The notes under the pieces: generated by a model
What the model was told of the DNA's origin: nothing
What the model saw: only the letters and a program-made list of their open reading frames with translations
Databases searched by the model: none
Translations under genes and position numbers: made by a program
Shown here: positions 21,217 through 33,280 of the stretch, piece after piece
Layout: every line of letters starts with the position of its first letter
Position numbering within the stretch: the stretch's first letter is position 1
NCBI GenBank assembly: GCA_963575645.1
Contig: OY754464.1
Location: forward strand, 75,180,948-75,244,947
Length of the DNA: 64,000 bases
DNA from: Xanthostigma xanthostigma
Taxonomy: Eukaryota > Arthropoda > Insecta > Raphidioptera > Raphidiidae
Direction: 5' to 3'

Positions 21217-21997
21217 TAGTTACAGTGCTGGCATATTATACTACAGTCATCACTTGCTGTAGTCCAAACGATGGTTACAAACAAACATACATACAAACAA
21301 ACTTACAAGTGAAGTTAATATAAAGCGTGTAAAAATGATTCTTCTACAATTACAATAATCGAAATTCATTGTTAACTCATCTTAAAGAAAGTTTGCCGCT
21401 TTGACGGCGGTATTCTGCTATTGAAAGAGACCGAGCGCCACTGCGACGCTGTTTATGACTAACTTCCGAACCTTTTAGATCCGTGGCGCGTATATACAGC
21501 GGCCTTTAGATTCATTCTTGATCGGTCAGGTTTAGTGATGCAAATTATTATTATCTTTCTTTGTCAAACACTCGATATGAAGACTCCTTAATACAATTAA
21601 TTGTTTTCTTCGGAACTCGGAAAGACGAAACTCTAAATTAATAAGTAACTTCATACAAAATATTTTCTTGAGATCATATTCTGTAGTCCTTTCCTCTGTA
21701 GTCGGGAAATTATGCAGTATTGTATAATTATTCTATTATATATTTTCCAGTGGGATGCCAATTAGGAGCAAGTATAATTTAATTTTCTATTCAAATGAAC
21801 ACTTAACAATTTTGTGAATACGGCTGAACAATTATTTATCTAAATTACTAATAATAACTAATAATTGGTGCTCGTTTTATGTAACACCCGATTGGAACGA
21901 AGTTCTTTTCGCTATTTATTATGCATCAAATAATTTTTTTACTAATTTGTCTGATAAATTATTCGAAAATGTAATAATTAATAATATAATATACCTA
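21217..21997. other. No gene recognised
   Basis: AT-rich, no supported ORF, no clear repeat ends apart from the 21460 phrase shared with about 20545. Confidence 0.4.
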
Positions 21998-22322
21998 CTA
22001 GCGGTCCCGCCCGGTTTCATCCGGATGCAAAAGAAGGATAGGGTGGGGGACATGAGTATGCACATTCAAATTAGTTTACCGAGATGAATGTTGTGTCCAA
22101 TTTTCATGATGATCGGAGTTACCATTCGAAAGTTTTTGTTGGACGGACAAATTTTGAGTTACATTTTGCAACATTTTTCATTGATGCTCCGCTCCTATTG
22201 GTCGTAGCGTGATATTGTATAGCCTATAGCCTTCTTCTTTTTTTTCATTTCGAACCAGTAGTTCATGAGATTAGCGAGTTCAACCAACCAACCAAACAAA
22301 CAAACTCTTCAGCTTTATCTAT
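21998..22322 (-). mobile_element. Helitron-like element, copy C, without tRNA module
   Basis: On the minus strand it begins near ctgaagagtttgtttg and ends in the CCGG hairpin plus CTAG (21998-22001). About 325 bp: the central part with the tRNA-like module seen in copies A, B, E, F and G is absent. Confidence 0.8.
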
Positions 22323-22818
22323 CTTTTGTGTGTACAATTTTTGCACTCTATAATTGGAACTTGTCCTGTTGAGTGTTATATCAATAAATAAATAAATAAA
22401 TATGTTAGTATATAGATAATCTAATAGATGTTAAAGAGGTATAATAATATAATATCTATTATGGGTTTGGTAAGCGGATATATCTAATAAAATGATCACT
22501 TAATTAATTCTGAAATTCCTCAATATTTTGTTTGGGTTGAATAGTAAATGCTTTACTTACTAACACTTTCATCCTCGCTTACTTGATGCTCGCTTAGTTG
22601 AGCTCTTACTTACTCATTTTAGCAGTTTCTGACCGTTCAATCAAGTGTACCTATTTCGTTCCTATTTGTTTGTAATTTACTAATGGCTTTAATCAAATTA
22701 GCGAATGATTTATCATCACCGGTTGTTATTTATCATGTTTACGAAAATTATTGCGCTGTTTGTATCGTCGATATTAGAATTTACAGTGATATAAACTTCT
22801 AACTTTAGTCGATAATTA
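22323..22818. other. No gene recognised
   Basis: AT-rich spacer between two Helitrons, with a short AAAT tract at about 22382-22402. Confidence 0.4.
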
Positions 22819-23151
22819 TCTATACTAATATATAAAGCTGAAGAGTTTGTTTGTTTGTTTGAACGCGCTAATCTCAGGAACTACTGGTATGAATTCAATT
22901 TTTTTTGTTAGATAGTCCATTTATCGAGGAAGGCTATAGGCTATACAGTATCACGCTACGACCAATTGGAGCGGAGCGTCAATGAAAAATGTTTCAAAAT
23001 ATAACTCAAAATTTGTCCGTCCGACAAAAACTTTTGAACGGTAACTCCAAACATCATGAAATTGGGACACAACATTCATCTCGGTAAACTAAGATGTCCC
23101 TCGCCTCCCTTTGTTCTTTTGCACCCGGGTGAAACCGGGCGGGACCGCTAG
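22819..23151 (+). mobile_element. Helitron-like element, copy D, without tRNA module
   Basis: 5' TC (22819) followed by tatactaatatataaagctg. The 3' end is CCCGG...CCGGG hairpin then CTAG (23148-23151). The 333-bp length and layout match copy C. Confidence 0.85.
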
Positions 23152-23700
23152 TCTATTTATATATATAGACTTAGATGCAAAAAAAAATTTCAGCTCGGTT
23201 TTCGATTTTGCATCAAGACATTACGAAAGAAATGTTGGACAAATTTTCACGGTACCTACACAAAAATGTTTGAGAGCTCTTGTACTATAATGCTTTATGT
23301 GCCTCGCCTATATATAGGCTGACCGGTAATTGTTCGTAAACCTCTCATGCGAAGAAACTATGACTATACTTTGGAATGATTTAACCTCTATCACTTGGGG
23401 GTCGAAAATGCGTCATTTTCGAGAAAATCTACTTTGGTTTTCTTTTTACAAAAATCCTAATTTTTGAAGTTAAAAATAAGTAAAAAATAATCTCACTTTT
23501 TGGCCTGAATTTTTCCATGATCCGAAAGCTTACTAATTGACCAACCTTCCTAAAGCCAAAAATCTACGAAATTTACTGTTGGATTATATGTTGTGCATTA
23601 AAATAAAAAAAATAAAAATTCTTCACAGAAGTGTCATTATCATAAAAAAATTACCTATTTCAGACCCTCAAATGATAATTTTAAATCATTCTAAATTAAA

Positions 23701-24262
23701 ATCTTTGATTAACGTCTGAATAGAACTCTTCAAATAAATAAAATTGTCGACCAATTTTTTCAGACCATATATTGACAAAAATTATATAAAAATATAAATC
23801 AAAATAACAAAGGATGACGTTTCGATCCGGATTTTTCATTATTTTTTTTTATTCATTCAAACATTCAATCATCGTGCATTCTATTATAGATAATATTAAA
23901 TAACTAATATTAATAATTTTTAGATTTTTCTGTAGAAGATCCAAATCCGGATCGAAACGTCACCCTTGGTTATTTTGATTTATATTTTTATATAATTGAC
24001 GTGATAACGTCTTATAAATTGATGAAACACCGGCTGCACGCACGAAAAAGTGTCACGTTCCGCCTGAGCCTGAGCGTGCAAGCGAGAGCGCGGTATAAGC
24101 GATAGAGAGGCACGATCGGCCCAAGCATCGGCTTATACGCATTTCAATGTTTCTTTATGACGTTATCACGTAAAACTATCGTCCGTAAACCGACTTTACA
24201 GAAAACCAATTTTTTTTGTCAATATATGGTCTGAAAAAAATTGGTCGACAATCTTATTCATT
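23701..24262. mobile_element. Penelope-like fold-back remnant, family A, copy 2 (interrupted)
   Basis: It starts atctttgattaacgtctga and ends in the complement of agaactcttc...attgtcgacc sequence. The plus-strand motif at 23930-23961 has a perfect GATCC...GGATC stem II, GAAAC and GTC, but the core reads CTGTAGA (A6 to T), so it is inactivated. The right arm is split by the 24001-24215 insertion. Confidence 0.65.
24001..24215 (+). mobile_element. GTGATAACGT family, short form, nested copy
   Basis: It starts with GACGTGATAACGTC and ends ACGTTATCACGTAAAAC...gactttacag. The GC-rich centre (gagcgcggtataagcgatag, cgatcggcccaagc) is shared, reversed, with 55453-55706, so a short subfamily of about 215-250 bp exists beside the 570-bp form. 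Confidence 0.75.
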
Positions 24263-24318
24263 CCAAATTAGTCATAGTTTCTTCTTCCGAGAGGAATACG
24301 AGCAATTACCGGTCACTC

Positions 24319-24788
24319 TATATAATTCACAATTTGTTGGATACAAGTGAAAAAAAAATACATTTTTGCTCACATACGCATTTTAATGGAGTTTTTGGTA
24401 TTTGAGTGACCATTAAAAGCTGGGAGATATAATATGTTATTGATATACGTGCAACTAATTTTCAAAACAGCACACAAAAGTATGATAATAGTTCCATTTA
24501 TGCACAAATAACCACCTGTAAAATAACAGTTTGCTTTTAATAAATTATGTATTTGCATGATGCGTTTCATTCATTTGCTCTACATTTATAAAAGTTCTCG
24601 TGCCTGCTAAATGTATACCATTATGGCATTCATAATTTATTCAAATGTGAAATTAAAAAATTGCGTGCCATCGTGAGACGCCTGACAGATGTGAAACAAT
24701 TTTAAGAGAAATTCTAGTAAGTAAATTTCGCCCTGTCATTTAGTTGTCGCCTTTAACAAAAGTCAGGTTATAATCAAACGCCTACTCG
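24319..24788. other. No gene recognised
   Basis: AT-rich. The 66-codon minus-strand frame at 24370-24570 has no support. Confidence 0.35.
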
Positions 24789-25351
24789 ACCATTCCAACT
24801 TCAAAATGTTGACATTTGATACAGTATAATAAAGAAATAAATATTTCTGATATCGCGTGAGATGACGCGGGTAATGGCTAGTATTCAGTTTGATATTGCT
24901 ATTGGTTACCATGGTTACCTACACAATATGTTACACGTCATGTAAAAATTAATCAAAGCATGCCTAACTAGTTTATTTCTGACAAATCTACAAAACAAAA
25001 AAACGGTTGATTTTTTTTATTTTCAAAATATTTCCGAATCTATAAAATTAAGAAAAAAACATGTTTAACGATTTTTTTTTGGAAAAATGAATAGAATAAT
25101 AGGCTGTTATGAAAAGTACACCATTATTATATAAAACCCGTTATAGCATATATCTCTTCTGCGCATGCGCCAATTTTCCCCAAAAACAAAATGGCACTTT
25201 ATATTAGCATACCAAACATCCTTTCAAAATTTAGTTTCAATCCGTTCATCCGTTTGATCTGTATCGTGTTCACAGACTAACAAACTAACAGACGCACAAG
25301 TTTTTCCAAAATATGCTTTTTGGATTCCCCATACTTGTGGGTTGGAATGGT
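24789..25351. mobile_element. ACCATTCCAAC repeat family, copy 2
   Basis: Ends ACCATTCCAAC and GTTGGAATGGT. The interior matches copy 1 with small deletions (atggctagtattc, ggttacctaca, atctgtatcgtgttcacagac). 563 bp, non-coding. Confidence 0.75.
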
Positions 25352-25859
25352 AATTGACTATAATAGTACAATCTCATTCAAAATTTAATTATACATATTT
25401 TAAACACAATACATTAAATTTTAGAGAAATCTGATTACCATTTTATAAGTGGATTTTTTGAAATTCGGTTCACCTGTTATTTCAGCTACAACTTTTTGTA
25501 ACAGCCTGTAGTACAATCAGTAAGTGGTGATTACCAAGTGCAATAGATATAAGTTACTCAAGACGTTACATAAAATGTTTGGCACGTTTTTAATGAAATA
25601 TTGCAATGAGGAAATTGTGCATATTGATATATCGTTAAAAATCTATTTTCTTCTCAGATTAAAAAGAGATCGCTGTAGTAAAACAAAGAAAGGTATATAG
25701 GTATTGTTTTATTTGCGTTGCCAATCAGGGGCGTAGCCAGCATAGGGCCAGGATAGAGAATTTTTTCTATTTACGTCATGAAAAAAAAACAAAACGAAAA
25801 ACAAGAAATCACCCAACCCAACGTTCATCAGAGATAATGTTATTTTTCTTCATACCTCG
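25352..25859. other. No gene recognised
   Basis: AT-rich. The phrase caggggcgtagccagcatag at about 25727 looks like a repeat terminus without a visible partner. Confidence 0.35.
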
Positions 25860-26215
25860 ATCGAAAGTACGTACTTTCGTCCCTTATAGCAGGGACGAAA
25901 GTTTGACATTTACTCCCTGTTATTTATTATATTAAATGACAGCGGTAACCCTAGTTACGAGTATAAATACGCATGAGAAACTTTTTCCTCCCGCCGTTCT
26001 CACTGGGAGTAAATGTCAATCTTTTGTTCCTGCTGACGAAAGTACGTACTTTCGAGCGGATAAGAAGAAAAATCGTATACACCACACGGGCCTTAAAAAT
26101 TGAAATCACGGCCCTGTGCGTCATTATGCCCTCGGCTTCGCCTCGGCCTCATGACGCGCAGGGCCGAAAATTCAACTTTCGGCCCTTGTGATGTAATATA
26201 CTATTATATGTTTGA
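25860..26215. repeat. Repeat with GAAAGTACGTACTTTC palindromes
   Basis: The palindrome cgaaagtacgtactttcg occurs at about 25863 and agtacgtactttcgagcg at about 26040, enclosing inverted gggacgaaagt/atttactccc words. A second part (acaccacacgggcc...ccttgtgatgtaatatactatt) is itself inverted-repeat-like and recurs at about 41840 and 43130-43210. Related palindromic sequence lies at 42640-42930. Likely a DNA-element family; ends not fixed. Confidence 0.55.
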
Positions 26216-27596
26216 ATAAACATTCATCTTGTATTAGAAATGCTTTTTATTCCAAAATATTCAGTAGCTATTTAAGAAGGGTTTTAATAGCTACCAGATA
26301 TATTTATCGAACGCGCCAAAGAGGAGATCCGTGTGCCGAAGTACTCAAATTTAAATTGAAATAGGTATATCAGTTTTTTTTTATTCTAAAAAATAAAAAA
26401 AAATTATTTTCAAAAAACTTATAGAGAAATTTAAAAAATATTAATTCACCCTCCTGCGTATACTGAAATTTGTTCGATATATAACTATAACGTACTACAT
26501 TTACTATGTAAAATAGCAAGTTTTAAGTCAAAGGGTTCGTTACAAGTAAATTTGAGACATGGGATTCTGTTTTTTAGTACTTTTTATGTTTTATTATTAC
26601 AAAGTGGGCCAGTAAAATGAAGATTATTTGACCCTAAACATTTACACAAAATCGCAAAAAGGTGTACATTTGAAGTAATATATATAAGTATGATACATAA
26701 ACTGTCAAAATTGCACCTTCGGGAAAATTTTTTAAAGTTAACAAAAAATTATACTAAACAAAACAATTTTTAAAAACTTTTATAACGTGATCTTGTTAAG
26801 TATACATGTAAAAGGGGCTCCGAGAAGCAAAAAATGTATAGGGTAATTATTTAATCATTTTTTGTTGTTTTTATAATGGAGACGGTTTTTCGAAAAAAGA
26901 TTATTTAGTTAACAATTGCCTCACTTTTTAAAAAAGAAAATTTTTCAACTGATCTTTATTCTTTCAAGTGTTAAGATCACACCATAATTTATTAAAATTT
27001 TGAAAATGTTATTTAATACTATAAAAAAATATTTTATGTGTTGTAGGTACTCTATATAAACAGGGCGTTGCGCTAGAGCTGTAACGGCCGCACGGAACCC
27101 TATTTTCAACGTTAAATTAAAAATATAAATAATAGAGATAGAGTGCGGGAGGTGGGACTTTTTTATTGGAAATTTTCTCCTCTTTAAGAATCTTTTTTTT
27201 CAATTTCCGCTATCGCTTATAGTTTTTGAGTACCTACTTAATTGCCAAAAATCTGAGGGGCTTTTTTTCTTTTTCGTTTTTTGTTAAAAACAAATGCAAT
27301 TTTTGTCGGGGCAAAAAATAAAAAAAAACGTCTTTTTCAGAATACTTTTCCTAATAAGCTATTGCTCATATTTTTATGAGATTTGGATCTATTTTTCGAA
27401 GATATCTCACTTCTCAACTAGACTATATCAATTTTTAAAGTTAACAAAAAATGATAGTTTTGTCATTTTTTGTTAACTTCAAAATTTTCCTTCCCGTTTC
27501 GTAATCAGGTAAAAAGATATTGTTGTTATTAAAATATTAGCTCTCGCAGGTAGTCGATTCTGCGGTGCATTGTGCTATATATAAGAGGAAATAAAA
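26216..27596. other. No gene recognised
   Basis: Low-complexity AT-rich stretch with poly-A/T runs and the recurring word gttaacaaaaaatg. No ORF above 60 codons with any domain. Confidence 0.4.
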
Positions 27597-27682
27597 AATT
27601 AACTGTCGTGGGCACTGTAGAGTAATGTAACTCAGCCAACGCGAAATTGGTTGTTTCGGGTTCAAGTCCCGACAGTGACATT
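27597..27682 (+). pseudogene. tRNA-like sequence
   Basis: A T-arm-like hairpin TCGGGTTCAAGTCCCGA with B-box character is followed by cagtgaca, which can pair with the upstream tgtc(g) start. The D and anticodon arms are poor. Probably a tRNA pseudogene or SINE head. Confidence 0.35.
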
Positions 27683-27747
27683 TAAGTTTTTTCTATATAT
27701 AAGCCTTCTAAAAATATTATGACGATAATCGTTAATATTATATTATA

Positions 27748-28525
27748 CTAGCGGTCCCGTCCGGTTTCACCCGGGTGCAAAAGAACGAATGGGGAAGGAA
27801 GGGACACATTCACGCACATTCATCTTAGTTTACCGAGATGAATGTTGGGCCAAATGTTTTGCAGTTTTCGGCAGTTCCCTGCTTTATTACTTATTTTAAA
27901 CTCAAACCTCCATTTTTGATGAAAATATTTTTTTTTAAGTAATAATTATTTCTTTTAAATCAATAATTACTGTATAATTAATAAAATATAATAAATATTT
28001 AATTGAAAACACTGTAGGAAAATTATTTTTATATACCTATAGGTACTGTAATAGTTTTTAAATGAGCTATTATTTAGATTTATTTAATTTTAATTAGTCG
28101 TAAATAAAACTAAAATAAATTTAAATGATAGCCTTAGAAAAAAGCAATGTAGAAAAAAAAAAAAAAATTAAAAACATATTCGTCCAAGGTGGGGCTCGAA
28201 CCCACGACCCTGAGATTAAGAGTCGAGCGCGCTACCGACTTAGCTAACCGAGATTCGGCAGATGCATCGCTAATATTGGGATATTCTGTTACGGCATTTC
28301 ACCTGAATATAAGTATATGGTGAAAAATGTTGACTGACATTCTGCAACATTTTTCACTGATTTTCCGCTCCTATTAGTCGTAACGTGATATTATATAGCC
28401 TATAGCCTTCCTCGATAAATGGGCTATCCAACAAAAAAAATGTTTTTCAATTCGAACCAGTAGTTCCTGAGATTAGCGCGTTCAAACAAACAAACAAACT
28501 TTTCTGCTTTATATATTAGTATAGA
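27748..28525 (-). mobile_element. Helitron-like element, copy E, with tRNA-like module
   Basis: On the minus strand it starts TCTATACTAATATATAAAGC (28525 inward) and ends with the CCGG hairpin and CTAG (27748-27751). 778 bp, the longest uninterrupted copy. It carries the tRNA-like module at 28190-28253 with anticodon loop CTCTTAA. Confidence 0.87.
28190..28253 (-). pseudogene. tRNA-Lys(CTT)-like module inside Helitron E
   Basis: The anticodon arm GACTCTTAATCTC gives anticodon CTT (Lys), the loop that the other copies have mutated to CTGTTAA. The T arm GGTTCGAGCCC is intact. The acceptor stem and D stem do not pair well, so it is not a functional tRNA. It points to a tRNA-Lys origin of the module in all copies. 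Confidence 0.65.
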
Positions 28526-28989
28526 TAGGCTATTATATAGTAGACTATTACCCAAAAGTGAAAATTCAAGTGTCGATGTAATTTTTGCCAATTTGGTCCG
28601 GGTTTAGTTTCAAACCGAAACACCGAACTGCGTCTGCGAGGTGGTGTCATGTCTTTGTATCCCGGTCACGAGCAACTTCTAGACGCTCTAGTGGTGTGTA
28701 ATGCCATTTATAGGCCGAAATGTCGAAAATAAATCGCTTTACTCTGTGTGTTATCTTTTAACGCATTTTGAGTTAAGTTTCATTTTCGATATTTACATAA
28801 TGTTTTCATCTCCATACCAGAGCCTGGCCTGATTTAGAGACGATTTATCAATTTTTCTCTCAGTTTTCTATGGAAAATGTTTTTAAAGATTTTTTTATGT
28901 CAGTGTTATCTTCTCATTTTTGTTAAGTTTAAAAGACACTATGCATTATTTTAAAATATAGGTAATGTTCATAATTTATTTCTTCAACC
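28526..28989. other. No gene recognised
   Basis: No ORF, no repeat ends identified. Confidence 0.35.
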
Positions 28990-29310
28990 TGTCAAAGTAC
29001 TATTAAAATTAGAAGAGAAACTGAAACACAAATATTCTAGGAAATAATATTAAGAAAAATCACAGGATTGTGGCCACAATTTTAGATTTATTTAATGTAC
29101 GACGTTTCGTCTATAGATTTAGACTCTTTTAAGTACAGAAAGTTAAATAACTTGAAGAAGTCTAAATCTATGGATGAAACGTCGTACATTAAATAAATCT
29201 AATATTTTTGTCGACAATCCTACGATTTTTCTTAATATTATTTCCAAGAATATTTGTATTTCAGTTTCTCTTCTAATTTTAATAGTACTTTGACAGGTTT
29301 AAGAAATAAA
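28990..29310. mobile_element. Penelope-like fold-back remnant, family D
   Basis: Arms: left aacctgtcaaagtactattaaa...agaagagaaactga against the right complement. The inner arms carry gattta...atgtacgacgtttcgtc and gacgaaacgtcgtacatt-type sequence. The plus-strand motif at 29151-29185 reads TTGAAGA (C3 to T), one A, a hairpin around gtctaaatc, GAAAC, GTC. Same architecture as families A-C, E and F. Confidence 0.55.
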
Positions 29311-29516
29311 TATTACCTACTTATTTTAAAAGTAGGTGGGTACTATTTTAGTGTTTATTAATTAAATTTTACAATTTAGGGCGAAGCCGAACCGAACTGC
29401 TAGTGTTTACATATCGTCCCAAATGAATTTTATTTATAACAAATCATTTTTTTATAAACGTAAATGCCCTTTAAAAATTTTGTATATTAACAACTCTGTA
29501 AAAGCATAGAATTCAG

Positions 29517-30059
29517 TAGTGATGTGCCGGATCGTTAAAAATGTATATCCGCGGATACGGATCTGAATACGGATATTTGGTTTCAAGGTCCGCGGATACG
29601 GATACGGATCTTAACTTTCTTAGAGTACGCGGCGGTAAATATTGCACATCGACCTTTGGAAAGAGACTATCTGTTATGAAAAAAAGTTATTGATCTCTTT
29701 AAGAGTTTACTCTCATAACAGATTGTCTCTTTCCAAAGATCGATGTGCAATATCTCATTATAAAGAGAGTTTTGTAGTACCTTTGAGTTATGTACTATTG
29801 GTATGGTACTCACTACAATAAATGTTTGCAATATAAAGGTGCCAAATACGATTTTAAAAAATAAAAAATAATCTGAATGGAATTTAACAGTTTTTCATTA
29901 TTACCTAATCACCTATATAGTATATAAAATTTCATCTATGAATTGAAAATTAATAAGGTAGAAGATCCTCCAAAAACTAACGGATACGGATATAGATACG
30001 GATCTTTCTTCTCCCTCGGATATCCGCGGATACGGATACGGATATCCGGCACATCACTA
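29517..30059. mobile_element. hAT-like MITE, family 1, copy 2 (8-bp target duplication)
   Basis: Ends TAGTGATGTG and CACATCACTA with perfect flanking duplication GAATTCAG (29509-29516, 30060-30067). It is the reverse of copy 1, with the same ATCCGTATCC-type subterminal arrays and inner inverted pair. 543 bp, no ORF. Confidence 0.93.
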
Positions 30060-30067
30060 GAATTCAG

Positions 30068-30644
30068 TAATTTAAAAATAATACCTACATTTACTACGCT
30101 TTAAAATTTTATTATATTTTAATTTATATTTAATACAACTATGTATTCGTTTACTTGAAAACACTCACAAAAAACAATAAAAAAATGTAAAAGAAATTTA
30201 CTCGGTCTTATAATGTAGAAAAAATACTTATTGATTTTAATATTACCATTTTATTCCAAATTAGTATAAACGACTATACAATAAAAAAAATCGGAATATA
30301 AAATAGTAAATTATCTTTAATATTATCTGTAGATGCCTACTTTATCGTATTTTATATGAAATAGGGATATTATGTTAAATTACAAGTTTTTTTTTTATTA
30401 TTTTCAATGCATACCTACTTGCCTATTCCAATATATATGCCATACTACGAGTGTAAGTGAAGTATTTTCTATAACGATTGGTTTAAACCAAATAGTGAGA
30501 TTGGTTTTGATAATAAAAAGCATAATTTGTCCCATCAAAACCAGGTCGTTGTCTATAAATAAAATACTTCCTAGATTTAATTTTAGACCTACCTATATAG
30601 CAAAATATTTTCCGTAAAATAATAAATCATACAGTAATTATAAT
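30068..30644. other. No gene recognised
   Basis: AT-rich spacer between two hAT MITEs. The 81-codon frame at 30372-30617 has no domain. Confidence 0.35.
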
Positions 30645-30981
30645 TAAAGCTGTAAAAGTAACGAGAAATTGTGTATCCGTATGTATTCGTTACTTAAAGA
30701 ACCAGTACCCGTTACTTTCGTATCATTACTCGTTACTTTTCATACGACATACAATCGTGTACTAACAGCATCGAGCATGTACCATCGCATCGAGGCGCGT
30801 CTCATACGTGATACGGTATGACTTCGTTCGCATAACGTATAACCGCATCAAACGAGTCGAACTGACATGGATACGACAAATGCGAGTAACGAAATGAATT
30901 TATAAGTAACGATTCGTTACTTCGAGTCAGACGATGTACCCGTTACTCAGTAACGAATACATATGGTTTGTTACAGCTCTA
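30645..30981. mobile_element. hAT-like MITE, family 2, copy 2
   Basis: Ends TAAAGCTGTAA and TTACAGCTCTA, the first with one change from copy 1. Flanks attataat (30637-30644) and atcataat (30982-30989) match at 7 of 8 positions. The body is close to the copy at 19788-20129 in the same orientation. Confidence 0.87.
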
Positions 30982-30989
30982 ATCATAAT

Positions 30990-31561
30990 ACTACATTGGT
31001 AATCCATATAGTAACCTCAATAACGCTCAAATTTAAAAATTTATTGAATTACGGTCGAACGTGGATTTATTACCATAAATCCACTTTCTTAGAAGTGGCT
31101 TGGGGAGGGTGCAATTGGTCAAAAATTTCTGCCGCTGGTATTTCCCGGTCATTTGGATCTAACAAAATGTAAAAACGAAGCGGCGGATTTTTTTAAAATC
31201 TTAACCATTTTTTTTATCACCTTTGAAGTTTTTTACCCCCCTTATCATAAAATGGGTCCAGATTCCGTATATATATCATTTTAGACAAAATGCTCTAAAT
31301 TATTTAGTTTATCTAAGCGGCAGAAGGTTGGGACGACATGGTCAACTCCCTAACTAATACTTTATCGTTTAAAATACTCTTTCATCAAACGTTTTTATAC
31401 TGAAGTATTTTAACACTGATTGTCTTTACATCTTTACTTTCACCCTTAAAAATAAAATCAGCCTGTTTTGTAAAGCAAAAATATATTGGACGACATTGAA
31501 CAAATCATTTAACGAACTGTTTGGCCAAAAAAAAGTTTGGTGTTAACTGGCAGGATCGCCA
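30990..31561. other. No gene recognised
   Basis: No supported coding region. The phrase gaacaaatcatttaacgaactg ahead of the LTR may be internal retrotransposon sequence. Confidence 0.35.
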
Positions 31562-31593
31562 TGTAGTGTTGCCGTTAACTGGCAGGATCGCCA
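31562..31593 (-). promoter_or_regulatory. Possible primer-binding-site segment, duplicated with the LTR end
   Basis: Immediately downstream of the minus-strand LTR end (CACTACA) lies TGGCGATCCTGCCAGTTAAC, beginning TGG as a tRNA-primer binding site does. LTR tail plus this segment is repeated once (31540-31561 side), so ACACTACATGG...GTTAAC occurs twice in tandem. Which tRNA would match was not determined. Confidence 0.45.
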
Positions 31594-31882
31594 TGTAGTG
31601 TTGGTGGTCGATCAGGTTCTTTTGTGATAGTAATAACTTCGAGTTTGATTAAATTATCTTTATTTACAACATCAACTTCAACCTAGCTGGCACTCCGCGC
31701 GTGTCCACTACGTCACCTTCTCCTTCCGTCCAAATATACATATATTTATATCATTCAAAATGCAAACCTCGCGTTATTAAGTAGAATGATTATTACTAAT
31801 CCTTTTAAATTAACTTACCTTGCAGTTCTACATTTCAAATAATATACGTAACTATAGCCTACTTACTGATGTATCCACTACA
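31594..31882 (-). mobile_element. LTR of a retrotransposon, minus strand (289 bp)
   Basis: On the minus strand it begins TGTAGTGGATAC and ends CACCAACACTACA, giving 7-bp perfect inverted ends TGTAGTG/CACTACA. A TATA-like ataaatatatgtatat and a gtaaataaag poly(A)-type site are in correct order. Homologous to 15055-15354, so two LTRs of the same family lie in opposite orientation 16 kb apart. No gag/pol is preserved beside either. Confidence 0.75.
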
Positions 31883-32272
31883 AGTTAATTTTATAAAAAA
31901 ATTAAGTCGCGAATTTTTATAACTGTATATAAACTAGGCTTAACAAACAATTCTAGTATTGAAATGATACGGGAAGGCATTTCGTATTCTTTGCACGCTC
32001 GCTGAGAAAATCAGCTTTACTATAGTCATGTTGATACAGAGATTCTTTTGTAAGATACTTGTGTGTCGACATTTCCACAATTATGGGACACATAATATAT
32101 AGTATAAATCAACTTCATACAACATATTTAGGTACTTCTGTTTTGTTTTTTGAAAGACTCGCTTATAAAAAATAGATATACAGTGTAAACTCTATATAGC
32201 AACACTCAAGGGACTGTGCACTTTGTGGCGTTATTGAGAGTTGTCATTAAACGGAGAGAAGAAAAATCCATT

Positions 32273-32999
32273 AAGGAGGTTGATGCGTTACAGTCCCAAT
32301 CAAAAGTAAGTCGAATTCTAAATGGGAACTTTTCCATAATAAAGTTTTACAAAAGGTTATAAGTCGATGATACCAATCAATTATTGTCATAAAGGCATAA
32401 ATAAATAATTTTTTTTTAATATTAATTAATTATTTCAGTATTTTATGTAATGGACTAACTTTTGAATTTTTTGTACAAAGTTAGGCTAGAAAAAATAAAT
32501 TTATGTAAATATCTGTATTTTACATATTTTTGCAGTCTTTAATTAAAAAAAGAAATTAGAAGTAATAAAAATTAAAATTAAATCAATTAATGAGTTGAAA
32601 ATTCAGTTACAATTGTTGAAATTGTAAAAAATAAAAGTCCATAATCGAAAAGCTCTAAGGTTTAATAATTTTTTTTTTTTGATTAAAAGTCTCCTAATTA
32701 AATTGGAAAAAATATTAAAATATGCGTAAGACATCGATGCATTACATAGTTAGTTTTCGGAACTGCTGACATTATTTGGTTATTTGCAAAAAGTTTAAAT
32801 GTACCGTTTTCATGCTAGGTTAACATATTTTCCATAAGACTACATATAAAAGTTTTTTTTTTTTAATTTTTAACTTTATAAATCTCCTAATGATTTTGGA
32901 TTTTTTACAGAAAATTTTGTCATAAAAAAATCTACTAAAAAACTTTATTTCAGATTTTTTTCATTATCTTCGTAAAACGACTCAACCTCCTTAATATTT
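32273..32999. mobile_element. TTAAGGAGGTTGA repeat family, copy 2, nested in pogo element
   Basis: Ends TTAAGGAGGTTGATGCG and CTCAACCTCCTTAA are intact. The interior shares caatcaaaagtaagtcgaat, agtcgatgatacc and gactaacttttgaattttt with the other three copies. 727 bp, non-coding. Confidence 0.8.
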
Positions 33000-33280
33000 T
33001 TTTTACCATAATAATAAGTAGGTACCTATTTACTTATATTACCTTTATGAAATTTACAACTGACCAACAAACATTCATACTATCACAAATTACAACACAT
33101 TTTTTTAGAACAGATAATTTAAACATGTACTGAAATCAATTACTATAGTTTACTAGATACTTTATACTTAGTACCTTTATACACCAAATTAGATGTAATT
33201 TGTTACAGTGCTAATGATCGCATGGTCGATGCACCTTTTTGTTGTATTTGTGTTAATAAAAAAAAAAAAAATTACAACAC

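Larger units (their letters stand above)
23317..24318. mobile_element. Element with GACCGGTAATTG inverted ends, carrying two nested elements
   Basis: Left end GGCTGACCGGTAATTG and right end CAATTACCGGTCACTC are inverted repeats. Complementarity continues over about 55 bp with indels (gaagaaactatgacta against tagtcatagtttcttc), and both ends touch TATATA. Inside lies the PLE-family-A fold-back 23701-24262, which itself contains a GTGATAACGT element at 24001-24215. It is thus the oldest layer of a three-layer nest. Confidence 0.72.
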
